A program made the position numbers and the translations under genes. A DNA stretch of 24,386 nucleotides from SFEB01 sp964612455 (GTDB taxonomy: Bacteria > Bacillota > Clostridia > Christensenellales > CAG-314). How positions within the stretch are numbered: the stretch's first letter is position 1; every line of letters begins with the position of its first letter. The notes under the pieces were generated by a model, which made no database searches, was not told where the DNA came from, and was given only the letters and a program-made list of their open reading frames with translations. Location: NCBI GenBank assembly GCA_964612455.1, contig CAZTCB010000020.1:1-24386 (forward strand), read 5' to 3'. This document shows positions 7,871-17,000 of this stretch, one piece after another.

Positions 7871-9572
7871 ACTTAGTAATCTTGACGCGCGGGTCAACCA
7901 ACATGTACGCCAAGTCAGACATCAAAATACCGATGACGCTCAATACTGCCAAAAACATGTTATAACCCATGATAAACGGAACGTCGCCGGCTATCAACGC
8001 CTGATACGCTTTGTTACCGATACCCGGCAAGTCAAAAACCTGTTCGGTAATCATTGCGCCGCCAAAAAGTCCGGGCAACGTACCTGCGAGCATTGTGACC
8101 AGCGGTATCATCGTGTTTTTAAACGCATGCTTGTATACGACCGTTTTTTCCGACAATCCCTTTGCACGCGCCGTACGAATATAGTCGGCGTTTAATACTT
8201 CCAACATATTTGTACGAGTGTGACGCATGAGACCGCCGATAGACAGGATAACCAATACCACCATCGGCAGAATAATGTACTTTGCCTGATCCCAGAAAAT
8301 CTCCCAACCCGAATTGAAGGTTGCGTTTGCCGTACCGAGACCGCCTGCGGGCAGCCAGCCGAGCTTGACCGAGAAAAGGGCTATCATCAACCGTCCGAAG
8401 AAGAACGAAGGTAATGCTATACCTATCATCGCAAGGACAGTGACGGTGTAATCCAAAGGTCCGTACTGGTGCGTTGCCGAAGCAATACCCAAAGGAATAG
8501 AAATTGCAAACTGCAAAATCAAAGCAATCAACGAAATGATAAAAGATACCATCATGTTTTGTTTGATTACTTCTACGACGGGCATGCTGTACTTAAAGGA
8601 CATACCGAGGTCGCCCTTTAAAAGGTTGCCGAGCCACGTAAAATATCCGCCGAGAATACAACCGAGTTTTTGGAAACCGTTCAGCTCATACATCTTAACT
8701 TCACTGGTTTTAAACTCATTGCCTTCGGTATCGGTAAATACTATGGTAAAGACACCGCCGTCTTCGTTGACGGCAAACGTACCCGACGACAAAATATTGG
8801 GATTTTGAGTCGTATCTTCAAAGAAAGTGCCGGAGTTAAACCCTGTTATACTTCCCTTCTTTGCGGGGGTAAGATAAGGTCTCTCCGAAAGCATCTCCGA
8901 CGCCAAAACGATTTCTTCGTTTTGATAAATGACGTAGATACCGTTGGTCGTCTCGTTGTGCCTCAGGATTAGCGACGTATCGGAGCCGTAATACTTGGCA
9001 TATTGAGCCAGATAGACCTTATAAAGTCCGCCGTCTTTGGATTCAAAGATAACGAACGCACCGCCCTCGTCGGCATAAATTTCCCAACCGTCGGGCGTAG
9101 AATAAACTCTGAAATACTCTTTTGCTTCGTATACGGAGGATTCCGTACCGTCAATGTAGTACTTGAGTTCTACCGCATAGTCACCGTTGGTATACTCTGC
9201 GGATTTGTATGTCAAAGGCGAATCCTCGCGGAGATCTTCTCCCGCAAACCAGTTTTCGTCTCTGTTTTCCTTTTCTACAATGTCATTCCAGATTGTTTCG
9301 GTATAACCGACCTCGAATGACGTTTTCTTTAGCGTATCTTTCAACTCTTTGTCAAAAGACAACGTCACCCTCGCGTCGGGCATGTACAAACCGTATAGCT
9401 TTTTAATTCTATCGATATCGGCTTGCTTTACCTGACCTTGGGCTAATTGTGCCGAGTAAACCGTGTCGATATAGTCGGTAGGCATCAATCTTACCAAAGT
9501 ATAGATGATGACCGAAACGCCGACCAAAATCAACAAGCACAGCAACAATCTCTTAGCAATATATTTCCACAT
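7869..9572 (-). CDS. oppB: Oligopeptide ABC transporter permease OppB with large extracellular insertion
   Basis: The second channel subunit. TM1 (about 8-30) follows the usual start (MWKYIAKRLL). The family pattern then runs to IDRIKKLYGL (53-62) and resumes at YFTWLGNLLKGDLGMSF (310-326). The remaining helices and the EAA loop (ARAKGLSEKTVVYKHAFKNT) are normal. Between those points lie about 245 residues rich in Tyr, Asp, Glu, Gly and Thr, probably beta-structured and facing outside. OppB proteins are normally about 305-340 residues; this one has 567. The frame is open to 9611, but AAGGAG (9578-9583) places the start at 9572. A 14-bp hairpin abuts that site. Function as permease is secure; the insertion is unidentified. 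Confidence 0.94.
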   Translation of the reverse strand: MWKYIAKRLLLCLLILVGVSVIIYTLVRLMPTDYIDTVYSAQLAQGQVKQADIDRIKKLYGLYMPDARVTLSFDKELKDTLKKTSFEVGYTETIWNDIVEKENRDENWFAGEDLREDSPLTYKSAEYTNGDYAVELKYYIDGTESSVYEAKEYFRVYSTPDGWEIYADEGGAFVIFESKDGGLYKVYLAQYAKYYGSDTSLILRHNETTNGIYVIYQNEEIVLASEMLSERPYLTPAKKGSITGFNSGTFFEDTTQNPNILSSGTFAVNEDGGVFTIVFTDTEGNEFKTSEVKMYELNGFQKLGCILGGYFTWLGNLLKGDLGMSFKYSMPVVEVIKQNMMVSFIISLIALILQFAISIPLGIASATHQYGPLDYTVTVLAMIGIALPSFFFGRLMIALFSVKLGWLPAGGLGTANATFNSGWEIFWDQAKYIILPMVVLVILSIGGLMRHTRTNMLEVLNADYIRTARAKGLSEKTVVYKHAFKNTMIPLVTMLAGTLPGLFGGAMITEQVFDLPGIGNKAYQALIAGDVPFIMGYNMFLAVLSVIGILMSDLAYMLVDPRVKITK

Positions 9573-9577
9573 ATTTT

Positions 9578-9583
9578 CTCCTT
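9578..9583 (-). promoter_or_regulatory. Ribosome binding site of oppB
   Basis: AAGGAG five bases before ATG 9572. It selects MWKYIAK as the N terminus and lies two bases from the foot of the hairpin at 9586-9619. Confidence 0.85.
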
Positions 9584-9585
9584 GA

Positions 9586-9619
9586 GCAGGCGAACGACGA
9601 AAAAACGTCATTCACCTGC
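9586..9619 (-). promoter_or_regulatory. Intercistronic hairpin between oppA and oppB
   Basis: A 14-bp stem (9606-9619 with 9586-9599, two G-T pairs) and a six-base T loop. No T run follows the stem, so it is not a normal terminator. In peptide and sugar importers such hairpins often protect the 3' end of the binding-protein message, so that more binding protein than permease is made. That role here is inferred from position. Confidence 0.75.
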
Positions 9620-9662
9620 ACAATCTACTCTTAACTACAGTACAAATCGACTAAAATTTCGA

Positions 9663-12407
9663 TTAGTGATTGTAGTCAACCTTCCACAGATAAGACAAGG
9701 GACCTTGATACGGGGTGCATTGGTTAGCGGGCACGATAGTATTTACGTCAATCTTGTCTGTATTGTAAACAAACATGTTTTTACGCTGATAAGTCGGCAA
9801 CTCGACTGCCAAATCCAAAATGAGGTCAAGAGCCTCAGCATAGATTTCGGCACGTTCATTTTGTACCAACGTCTCGCGCGCTTCGTCGATCTTGTCACTG
9901 ATTTGTTCCATCAAGTTGTACTCGTAAGAATACAAAGTCTTGTTCTTTTTGATTTCACGATAGCCCCAGTTCAAAACGGAGGTAGCGTTACTATCCATGT
10001 GATAAACCTGATACAGGTCGGGGTCAATTGCGCTGCCCCATGCGGCTGCCCAAATCTGCAACTCGCCGTTTGCCAACTTCTTTAAAGTGTTGGAGTCGTT
10101 TTTGACTTCTGCCTTAATGCCGAGTTTGTTGAGGAGCGTCATAGCACCCTTCATCGTAAGGTACGCAGGGTGGTCGTCAGTCGAACCGGCAATGGTAAGG
10201 GTAAGTTTGAGCTGCGAGCCCTTGTACTTAAAGGTCGTACCGTCATAGCTGTAAAGGTTGGGCGAATACTTGGCTGCGTCGTAAAGCAAATCCGACGAAG
10301 TAGCACCCGTAGCGTCGTAAGCGTATCTGAATGAAGTAGCGTCCGTACCGTCATTGGGATAAGCCCAGCTGACCTTGGACATCGGATACCAGATATTACT
10401 CGCGAGGTCGCCGCTGTAATAGTTAAGGACGAGCGTCGTGTCCATAGCGCACATGATTGCCTGACGGACGTAAACGCTTTCCAAACCGGCTTTACCTGCG
10501 TTGATACCGATATAACCGTAACCGTTGTTTTCTACCAACGTGTAGTCGAGACTCGATTCATCGTTTACTTTTCTGATGTTGGCTTGCGTTGCGTTGGGAT
10601 CCGCGTAATCGATAGCGCCGGTGATAAGGTTGTTCATTATCTGGTTGCTGTTAACTACCTTATAGCGAACGTACTTGATCTTGGCGTTGTTTTCGGTAGA
10701 ACCTACGTTGCCGTTTTGGTCGCAGAACATCGTGTAGAAATAAGTGTTGCGCTCGTAATAAACGATGTTGTTGGAGTAGAACGTTGTGTAGGACAACTCG
10801 GTAGAAGAGTTGATGGTCGCAGCCTTATAGGTACCCGCACCGATAGGAACGGTTTGAGCCTTGACCGTGTTGGTGTAAAAGTTGGTGCTTGCGTACTGTA
10901 CGCCAAAGTTGCTGTAACCGTCCCATTTGCTGATGGTGGCATCGTTGGAGTACACGTGCATGGGCACTACGCTACCCGCAAAGTTCCATATCGCTTTCGG
11001 GTCAACTTTTCTTATTCTTATATTGATTACTTCAAAACCGCTGATGACGTTGCCGTTGGCGTCGTATTGAGCCAAAGGATAGGTCACGCCGTTGATAACT
11101 ACTGCGTCTTGTTCCGCATCGTAGCAAGCGGGTTTGATATACGCATCGCCCGTTACGGAGTCTTTACCGTTATCCTGAAATTGCTTATTCCAGGTGATAC
11201 CGTAGATGTGGTCGACGACCGTGCTGCCGGAGAGGTCTGCACTCTTTGCTTCCGCAGCCCACTGGGTTTGCATTGTGTTACCGGTTGCCCAATAGTGAAC
11301 TATCTGATAGAAAGAAGTCTCTTCGACCTTGTCTTTAAACGCACCGGGCATCTTGTCACGGAAAACCAAATCGATAAGTCCGGCTTGGTCGAGAGTCAAA
11401 GCATAGTTAAGGTTGTAGTTTTGAACGTTGCCGTCTTCATCGAGATAAGGAAGCGCGTCGCCGTCCTTGTCGAGTTGCAAATAACCTTCCATATAGAGGA
11501 AGTACTGTCTGTTGTCGGTGATGTTGGGATACGGATAGGTACCCTGTTCACTCGGCTCGAGAGATACGGAAAGAGCGGAGTTGTAGTCGGTCAACAATTC
11601 CTTATAAAAAGTAACCGCCACGTCAAAGTAGTCTTGCTTAAATTCATCGGGCAATCTGTTGTATACTTCACTCTTGAGAGTATACTTGTCGCTCGCCGCG
11701 TCATAAGTCATCTTGTCTTGCGTGGTGCTGGTCTTAAAGTTGTCTTCAAGAACCTCATACACAGCGTCGCTGAGAGCGTCCGCTCTGTTTTCGGCTGCCA
11801 ACTGATATTGGAGAGCCTTGGAGTTTTCGTCGATATCGGTGACCGCGGGGTTGTACGGAGTCTGAGTACGATACTCCGCAAGACCGAGGATATCGGTGGA
11901 GTACATCGTGCTGCTACCCGTATAAACAGGGTCAAGGTTGACGTAATAGCCAAACAATACGTCTTTTACCGTTATGGCGTAACCGTCGCTGAACTTAGCG
12001 CCGGGCTTTAATACGAACGTATAGTCGGTATAGGACTTTTCGTTGACGACGTTATTGCTGTTGTTGTAAACGACGTCCTGAGAATAAGCCAAAGCAAGGC
12101 AGGCTCTGTCGCCGCCGACGCCGACTGCACCTTGCGCGTCGGTATCGATCATGGATATCTGAGTCATACCCCAGACGCTGTTGTCCGTACCGGAAGTGGA
12201 GTAAAACGGGTTAAATACACCGTCTAACTCCAAGGTGGACATAACCAACGGCACCGTCTCGCTGTCATACCCCTTGGTGTTCGGCGTGGGCGTAGGACTG
12301 GGCGAAGGGTCATCCTCGTCCGGATTCTTACACGCCACGAGCATAGAAACCATCATCATTATAGCCATGACGATAGCAAATACTCTAACAATAGTTTTGG
12401 TTTTCAT
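9663..12407 (-). CDS. oppA: Oligopeptide-binding lipoprotein OppA (family 5 solute-binding protein)
   Basis: The cell-surface receptor that captures peptides and delivers them to OppBC. It has a signal peptide with a lipobox (VSMLVAC, lipidated C26), then an acidic/Pro-Thr linker (SPSPTPTP). Family 5 landmarks include YTFVLKPGAKFSDGYAITVKDVLFGYYV, VDPKAIWNFAGSVVPMHVYS, and the region YGYIGINAGKAGLESVYVRQAIMCAMD. Typical OppA proteins have 530-600 residues; this one has 914. Most of the excess lies roughly at residues 190-460, between the two halves of the first lobe. GGAGG precedes ATG 12407, and the gap to the upstream lipoprotein gene is 30 bases. Peptide specificity cannot be read from sequence. 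Confidence 0.94.
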   Translation of the reverse strand: MKTKTIVRVFAIVMAIMMMVSMLVACKNPDEDDPSPSPTPTPNTKGYDSETVPLVMSTLELDGVFNPFYSTSGTDNSVWGMTQISMIDTDAQGAVGVGGDRACLALAYSQDVVYNNSNNVVNEKSYTDYTFVLKPGAKFSDGYAITVKDVLFGYYVNLDPVYTGSSTMYSTDILGLAEYRTQTPYNPAVTDIDENSKALQYQLAAENRADALSDAVYEVLEDNFKTSTTQDKMTYDAASDKYTLKSEVYNRLPDEFKQDYFDVAVTFYKELLTDYNSALSVSLEPSEQGTYPYPNITDNRQYFLYMEGYLQLDKDGDALPYLDEDGNVQNYNLNYALTLDQAGLIDLVFRDKMPGAFKDKVEETSFYQIVHYWATGNTMQTQWAAEAKSADLSGSTVVDHIYGITWNKQFQDNGKDSVTGDAYIKPACYDAEQDAVVINGVTYPLAQYDANGNVISGFEVINIRIRKVDPKAIWNFAGSVVPMHVYSNDATISKWDGYSNFGVQYASTNFYTNTVKAQTVPIGAGTYKAATINSSTELSYTTFYSNNIVYYERNTYFYTMFCDQNGNVGSTENNAKIKYVRYKVVNSNQIMNNLITGAIDYADPNATQANIRKVNDESSLDYTLVENNGYGYIGINAGKAGLESVYVRQAIMCAMDTTLVLNYYSGDLASNIWYPMSKVSWAYPNDGTDATSFRYAYDATGATSSDLLYDAAKYSPNLYSYDGTTFKYKGSQLKLTLTIAGSTDDHPAYLTMKGAMTLLNKLGIKAEVKNDSNTLKKLANGELQIWAAAWGSAIDPDLYQVYHMDSNATSVLNWGYREIKKNKTLYSYEYNLMEQISDKIDEARETLVQNERAEIYAEALDLILDLAVELPTYQRKNMFVYNTDKIDVNTIVPANQCTPYQGPLSYLWKVDYNH

Positions 12408-12437
12408 TTTTTACCTCCGTTTTTTATTTTTACAGGA

Positions 12438-13958
12438 TTATTCGGTAACTCCTGTATCTTCAAATATGTCAGGCACCGGGCTAATCGCGCATGCGTTGTA
12501 CCACGTGCCTTGAGAGTTGACAATCCAACCTGCGGCAACCGCAGCCGTTTTGTCGAGAGTACCTTTAATTTTTACGTTCGTAAACGTCGCGTTAGCTCCG
12601 ATTTCGCCCGCAAACACGCCGCAAGCTATCAATTTGTTGGGATTGACTGCGGACGCCTTTCCTATTTCTTTAAGTTCAACTTTAAGAACGACGTTTTCAA
12701 ACGTTACGTTTTTGAGGTTGCCGTTAAACTTTCCGAACAAGCCGTAGTTTGTATTGAGTTTTTCGATGACGTCGTCGTTAATCACTACGGGAGACTCAAA
12801 AACGACGCTGTGACCGTTACCGTTAAAGTTGGCTGAGTATTCTTTGACGTAAACCCAGTTGTCCGACTCGGTAAACGTCACGTCGGATTTAAGGTAGACG
12901 TTGAGGTTTGCATTCAACGCGACCTGAAGAGTCCTCACGTCGCCGACTACTTCCCACTCGCCGTCAATGTACTCTGCATACAAAAATACGTACGGTGCGT
13001 AGTCTGTCTCGAGATTGCCTTTGTAGCACTCGGAAAACTTTGTGCCTTCCTTGTAGAGATTTTCAGAAGTAAACTCTTTGGACGTGTAAAGGTTAATAAC
13101 CGTCTGACCGTCTTTTTTGAGGATACTCTCGCTCAAATCGATACCCTTACCCACGGCTTTGTTAACCGCGCCGAGTATCTGCCAATTTCCGCTTTCGTCC
13201 TGAGCCTCGACGACAAACTTGGTCTTGCCGCGCCATTTTGCGTAAAGATAAACGTTATAACCGTTTTCCTCGCTGTAGCCGAGCGCCGCTGCGGGATCGT
13301 CCGCCAAAGCGTAATCTACGCCGTTGACTTCAACGATCTTGCCGCCGACGTAATCAACCCTGTTGTTTCCCTCGATGGCAACTTTTCCCACTACTACGTT
13401 TTTGGCATCAAAAGCACTATTTGCGTCGTAAACGTACTTGGTCGCTATATATTTACTGAGAGAACCATCGGTGTAAAGCGACAGATAATCCTTGCTAAAA
13501 TCAAATTTAACGTCGTCGTCCTGCGGAACAACCGCGCCGTACGCATACTGACCGTACTCGTTTTTTACGGGATTGCCGTCTTCATCCAACTTGTAAGCGA
13601 CAACACTTGCAACGTACCATCCCAAAAATTCTCTGTCGTACAACGTTGCTTTATCCGTATCGGCAGGCTCCTGCACGAGGCTACCGTTTTTCGTGTTGCG
13701 ATAAACGACGTTTTGCTCGCCTATCTTACCCAAAAAGTAATTGGACTTTTCGGAGTTGGACGTTTCTCCGTACTCGGTTTCCCAACCGTAGGAGTAATCG
13801 TCAATCTCTTCGCTTGAATATTTGCCGCAGTCCAAAACAACCTTGACATTGTACCCTTCGGCACGAATTTTATCCTCGTTACCGGTATTGGTACAAGCCG
13901 TCATGACGGCAACTGCCGCAATTATCACGCAAATCAACAATAAAAATTTTCTTTTCAT
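12438..13958 (-). CDS. Surface lipoprotein of unknown function, InlB-B-like and beta-helix-like parts
   Basis: A 506-residue predicted lipoprotein (signal peptide, lipobox VMTAC, C22) that I cannot name. The N-terminal half contains stretches resembling Listeria-Bacteroides (InlB B-type) repeats, ending in YDREFLGWY and NVYLYAKW. The C-terminal half (NGNGHSVVFESP, NYGLFGKFNGNLKNVTFENV) resembles pectate-lyase-like or GLUG-type beta-helix turns. No catalytic motif is visible. The start at 13958 is chosen over the longer open frame (13997) because AGAGG (13967-13971) and the signal peptide fit it. It is first in the lipoprotein-oppABCDF run, so it probably helps bind protein or peptide substrates at the surface; that is inference from neighbours. 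Confidence 0.85.
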   Translation of the reverse strand: MKRKFLLLICVIIAAVAVMTACTNTGNEDKIRAEGYNVKVVLDCGKYSSEEIDDYSYGWETEYGETSNSEKSNYFLGKIGEQNVVYRNTKNGSLVQEPADTDKATLYDREFLGWYVASVVAYKLDEDGNPVKNEYGQYAYGAVVPQDDDVKFDFSKDYLSLYTDGSLSKYIATKYVYDANSAFDAKNVVVGKVAIEGNNRVDYVGGKIVEVNGVDYALADDPAAALGYSEENGYNVYLYAKWRGKTKFVVEAQDESGNWQILGAVNKAVGKGIDLSESILKKDGQTVINLYTSKEFTSENLYKEGTKFSECYKGNLETDYAPYVFLYAEYIDGEWEVVGDVRTLQVALNANLNVYLKSDVTFTESDNWVYVKEYSANFNGNGHSVVFESPVVINDDVIEKLNTNYGLFGKFNGNLKNVTFENVVLKVELKEIGKASAVNPNKLIACGVFAGEIGANATFTNVKIKGTLDKTAAVAAGWIVNSQGTWYNACAISPVPDIFEDTGVTE

Positions 13959-13966
13959 GATTTCTT

Positions 13967-13971
13967 CCTCT
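13967..13971 (-). promoter_or_regulatory. Ribosome binding site of the lipoprotein gene
   Basis: AGAGG, eight bases before ATG 13958. It touches the foot of the 12-bp palindrome at 13972-13999 directly, with no bases between. Confidence 0.78.
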
Positions 13972-13999
13972 GCTTGCGGCGCGTCGCCGCGCCGCAAGC
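13972..13999 (-). promoter_or_regulatory. Perfect GC-rich hairpin before the lipoprotein gene
   Basis: Twelve perfect base pairs (13972-13983 with 13988-13999, nine of them G-C) with a four-base loop. There is no T run after it. It sits between the giant protease gene and the lipoprotein-opp genes, directly against a ribosome binding site. It could partly stop transcription, block RNA decay, or hide the ribosome binding site; the sequence does not decide which. Confidence 0.75.
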
Positions 14000-14008
14000 G
14001 CGAAATGT

Positions 14009-14056
14009 TTATTTCAACTCGTCAAGGTCGCCCTCGACGATATTGAGCAACTTGAG
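14009..14056 (-). pseudogene. Possible remnant of a gene 3' end
   Basis: In the gap between the protease and lipoprotein genes, one frame reads LKLLNIVEGDLDELK then a stop (14009-14011), nine bases before the palindrome. It has no start codon and is closed by a stop (14057-14059) just upstream. The residue mix looks like the tail of a normal protein, so a deleted gene may have stood here. Fifteen codons can arise by chance, so confidence is low. Confidence 0.25.
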
Positions 14057-14072
14057 TTAATCGTCAAACCGA

Positions 14073-17000
14073 TTAAAAGCTTTTCTTGGAGAATACAAAG
14101 ATGTAAAGAACAAATCCGGCAGCAATCAAGCCCGCAGCGATAGCGATAACCGTTACCGCGACTTTGAGCGAAGAATTGCTTTCAAGGAGTTCTGCGTTTT
14201 TCTCCGCCAAATCGGGATCCGACGCACCGCCCTCCATTGCATTGTATCTGTCCTCAAGCTCTTTATATTGATCGAGGAGCTCATCGTAGAGTTTTTCGTA
14301 ATCTTTCTTCGGTTCTACCGTTTCTCCTCCGCCTGCCGAAGCCTTAAGCTGAGCAAGACGTTTTTCGCAGGTACCGAGCTTTGCGTACAGGTCGGACAAA
14401 ATGTTTATCTGATACGGATCGTAAACCTTAGCGTAAGCCTCGCGAGCCGCTACGATAACAGCCTCGTCATTGAGCGTCGCTCTGTCGGGCAAAAGCATCA
14501 TTGCCGCTTGTGCCGCAAGACCGTCGTCGTCCAAAGTCGCCGCACCCTCTACCGTAAAGGCAAACATCTTGTTGAATATCCAACCGTCGTAGCCCTTACC
14601 GTTAGAAGGATAGACCGCCGTAACCGTTGCGTTTGCGGTGCATCTGAAGTTGTCTTCGTCAAACGTCAACCAATCTACCTGATAGTACGGATAGAAATAT
14701 TGTATACCGAGACTGCCGTAGTAGTTGATGATGTTGTCGTTAATCTGTACAAAGTCCGCACTCGAGTGTACCGAAGTGTAGATATACTTTTGAATTTCCG
14801 TTTCGAGAACAGGCAGGTTGTATGACCTGAACACGATGGTGCGCAATGCCGCCATAGAGCCAAACGCATTGGGAGCGATGACCTTGAGCGTCATAGGCAA
14901 CGTAATCGTCTTTGCATAATCGTTGCCGTAGAAAGCACCGAATGCCACGCGAGAAGTACCCTCGATAACCGTCATGTCAACGCTATTGAGTTTTGCGGGT
15001 ACGCTGACGAGTTCGTAATAACCCGTCCCGAGTACCGTGTAAAGCATTCCGTTTTCGACAAAGACTTTTTCACTGATCTTGCCGTCTTTAAACGCTTTGA
15101 GGTTGGGCGTCTGATAGAACGCGCCCTCGCCTACGCTCTCGAGTGTCTCCGCAAGTTCAATCGTCTCGATTGCCGTCTGAGAGAAAGCAAATTTGCCGAT
15201 AGCCGTCATTTCGTTTGACAAACTGATTTCGGCGAGTTTTTCGCAACCCTCAAACATGCTGTCCGCAACAACCTTGAGGTTTTTCATTTCAACTCTTACC
15301 AAAGAGGTGCAGTTTGCAAAAGCGGAGTTTGCCGTCACGTCGTCGTTGGTGAGGTTGTTCATCACCACTTCCGTCAGGCTTTCGCAATAAGCAAATGCGT
15401 TTTCGCCTACGGAAACAACCTTGTCGAGACCGCTAATCGTCTTGAGGTTTTTAGCACCGTAGAAAGCTGCGGAACCGATGACGATATTTCTCTCGGTATC
15501 GCCGAGGTCGACGGACTCGATATGAGAAACGATAACGTATTGAGTGGGTGACGTCGGATCGTCGATGGACTGAGCGGGGTTAAACGCAGAGTCGCAGATT
15601 TCTTCCACCACGGGAGCGTAAACCGTCTCGATCCACGGGCAGAAAGAGAATGCACCCAAGCCTATCTTCTTGCAGCTTGCAAGGTTAAGCGTCTTTAAGC
15701 CTGCAGTATAGGTATCGTTGATATAAATGTATCCCGAAGAGGTATCCACGTTGCCGAGGTTGTAGAAGAACGCACCCTCGCCGATTTCTTCGACGTTTTC
15801 AAGGTTGATGTCGGAGAGATTGATACACATCTGGAATGCATAATCGCTGACCACTTTCAACGAGCTGCCGAGAACGACTTTTTCAAGCGCTACGCAACCG
15901 TAGAAAGCGTGATCGCCGAGCGTCTCGAGGTTAGCAAGGTTGACTTCTGCCAGACTACCGCTGTAGCCGTATTGCGCAAACGCATAGCTACCGATAGACT
16001 TGACGTTGCTGAGATCAACGTCGCTCAACAACAAGCAGTAACCGAAACAAGCGTCGGGAATGGTCGTAAACTTGGTCAAATCGATACTGTTGAGATACGA
16101 ACATTGGTTAAACGCGCCGTAGCCGAGCGTGACGCTGTCGACTTCCTCGGGCAGATTAACCTTTTGGAGATATTGACTGGAGTAGAACGCGCCCTCGCCG
16201 AGCGTGACGCCTTTACCGAGCGTAACTGTTTGCAAACCGCTGACAATCGAAGAATCAGAGATGTACACGCACTTTGCAAAAGCATAGTCGCCCACGCTGA
16301 CTCCGTCAGGAATATTCACACTCGACAGGCTGTAGCACATCTGGAACGCGCCCGTGCCGATTGTCTCCAAGCAGGAGGGGAATATTACCGATTTCAAAGA
16401 ACCATTGCCGTAGAAAGCATAGTCGTCAATGGTCTTGAGAGTCTTTGACTTGGACATATCGAGCACGGAAACGAAATCGGTTCTGCCGGAGAAAGCGTTT
16501 TTACCGATTGTCTCGATGTTGGAAGTGGCCCAATTGAACGCGCCCATGTTGTATGCGGGAGCGATAAGGACAAATTCTTTGCCTTCGTTACCGTATATTA
16601 TAGCACCTTTTTCGCTGCTTGTCAAGACACTATTGTTATTCAATGTAAATTTCTTGAGGCTCGAGCAGCCGTAAAACGCCAATTGACCGATATTACTCAA
16701 AGTCGCTTCGGACTCAAAGGATACGTTCGCCAAAGAAGTATCTGCGTAAAACGCAAACGCACCGATATTGTCGATTGCACCGGTAAATCTGACGGTCGTC
16801 AGTCTGCCGCAATCGGCAAACGCATACGCGCCGACCGAATCGCCGGGGATAGTTACGGACGGCAGTTTGCTGCAGCTCGTAAACATATAGTCGCCGATGA
16901 CGGTATCCTCGTAAAGCGTAACGCTTACAAGGCTCGTGCAGCCGTAAAACGCACCGGTACCGCAACGACTGAGCAAGGGCAAATCAACCGAGACAAGGCT

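Noticed and set aside
7856..7897. Longer N terminus for OppC starting inside oppB
   Set aside because: The downstream ATG at 7855 has a near-perfect ribosome binding site at the right distance, and the extra residues do not look like the family.
10584..12011. A 475-codon plus-strand open frame opposite oppA
   Set aside because: Shadow of a well-supported binding-protein gene; no start signals and no recognisable domain.
14018..14072. Possible promoter for the lipoprotein-opp genes (TTGACG with a 17-base spacer)
   Set aside because: The -10 position reads AATATC, which is too poor to call; the cluster can be served by the promoter before the protease gene.
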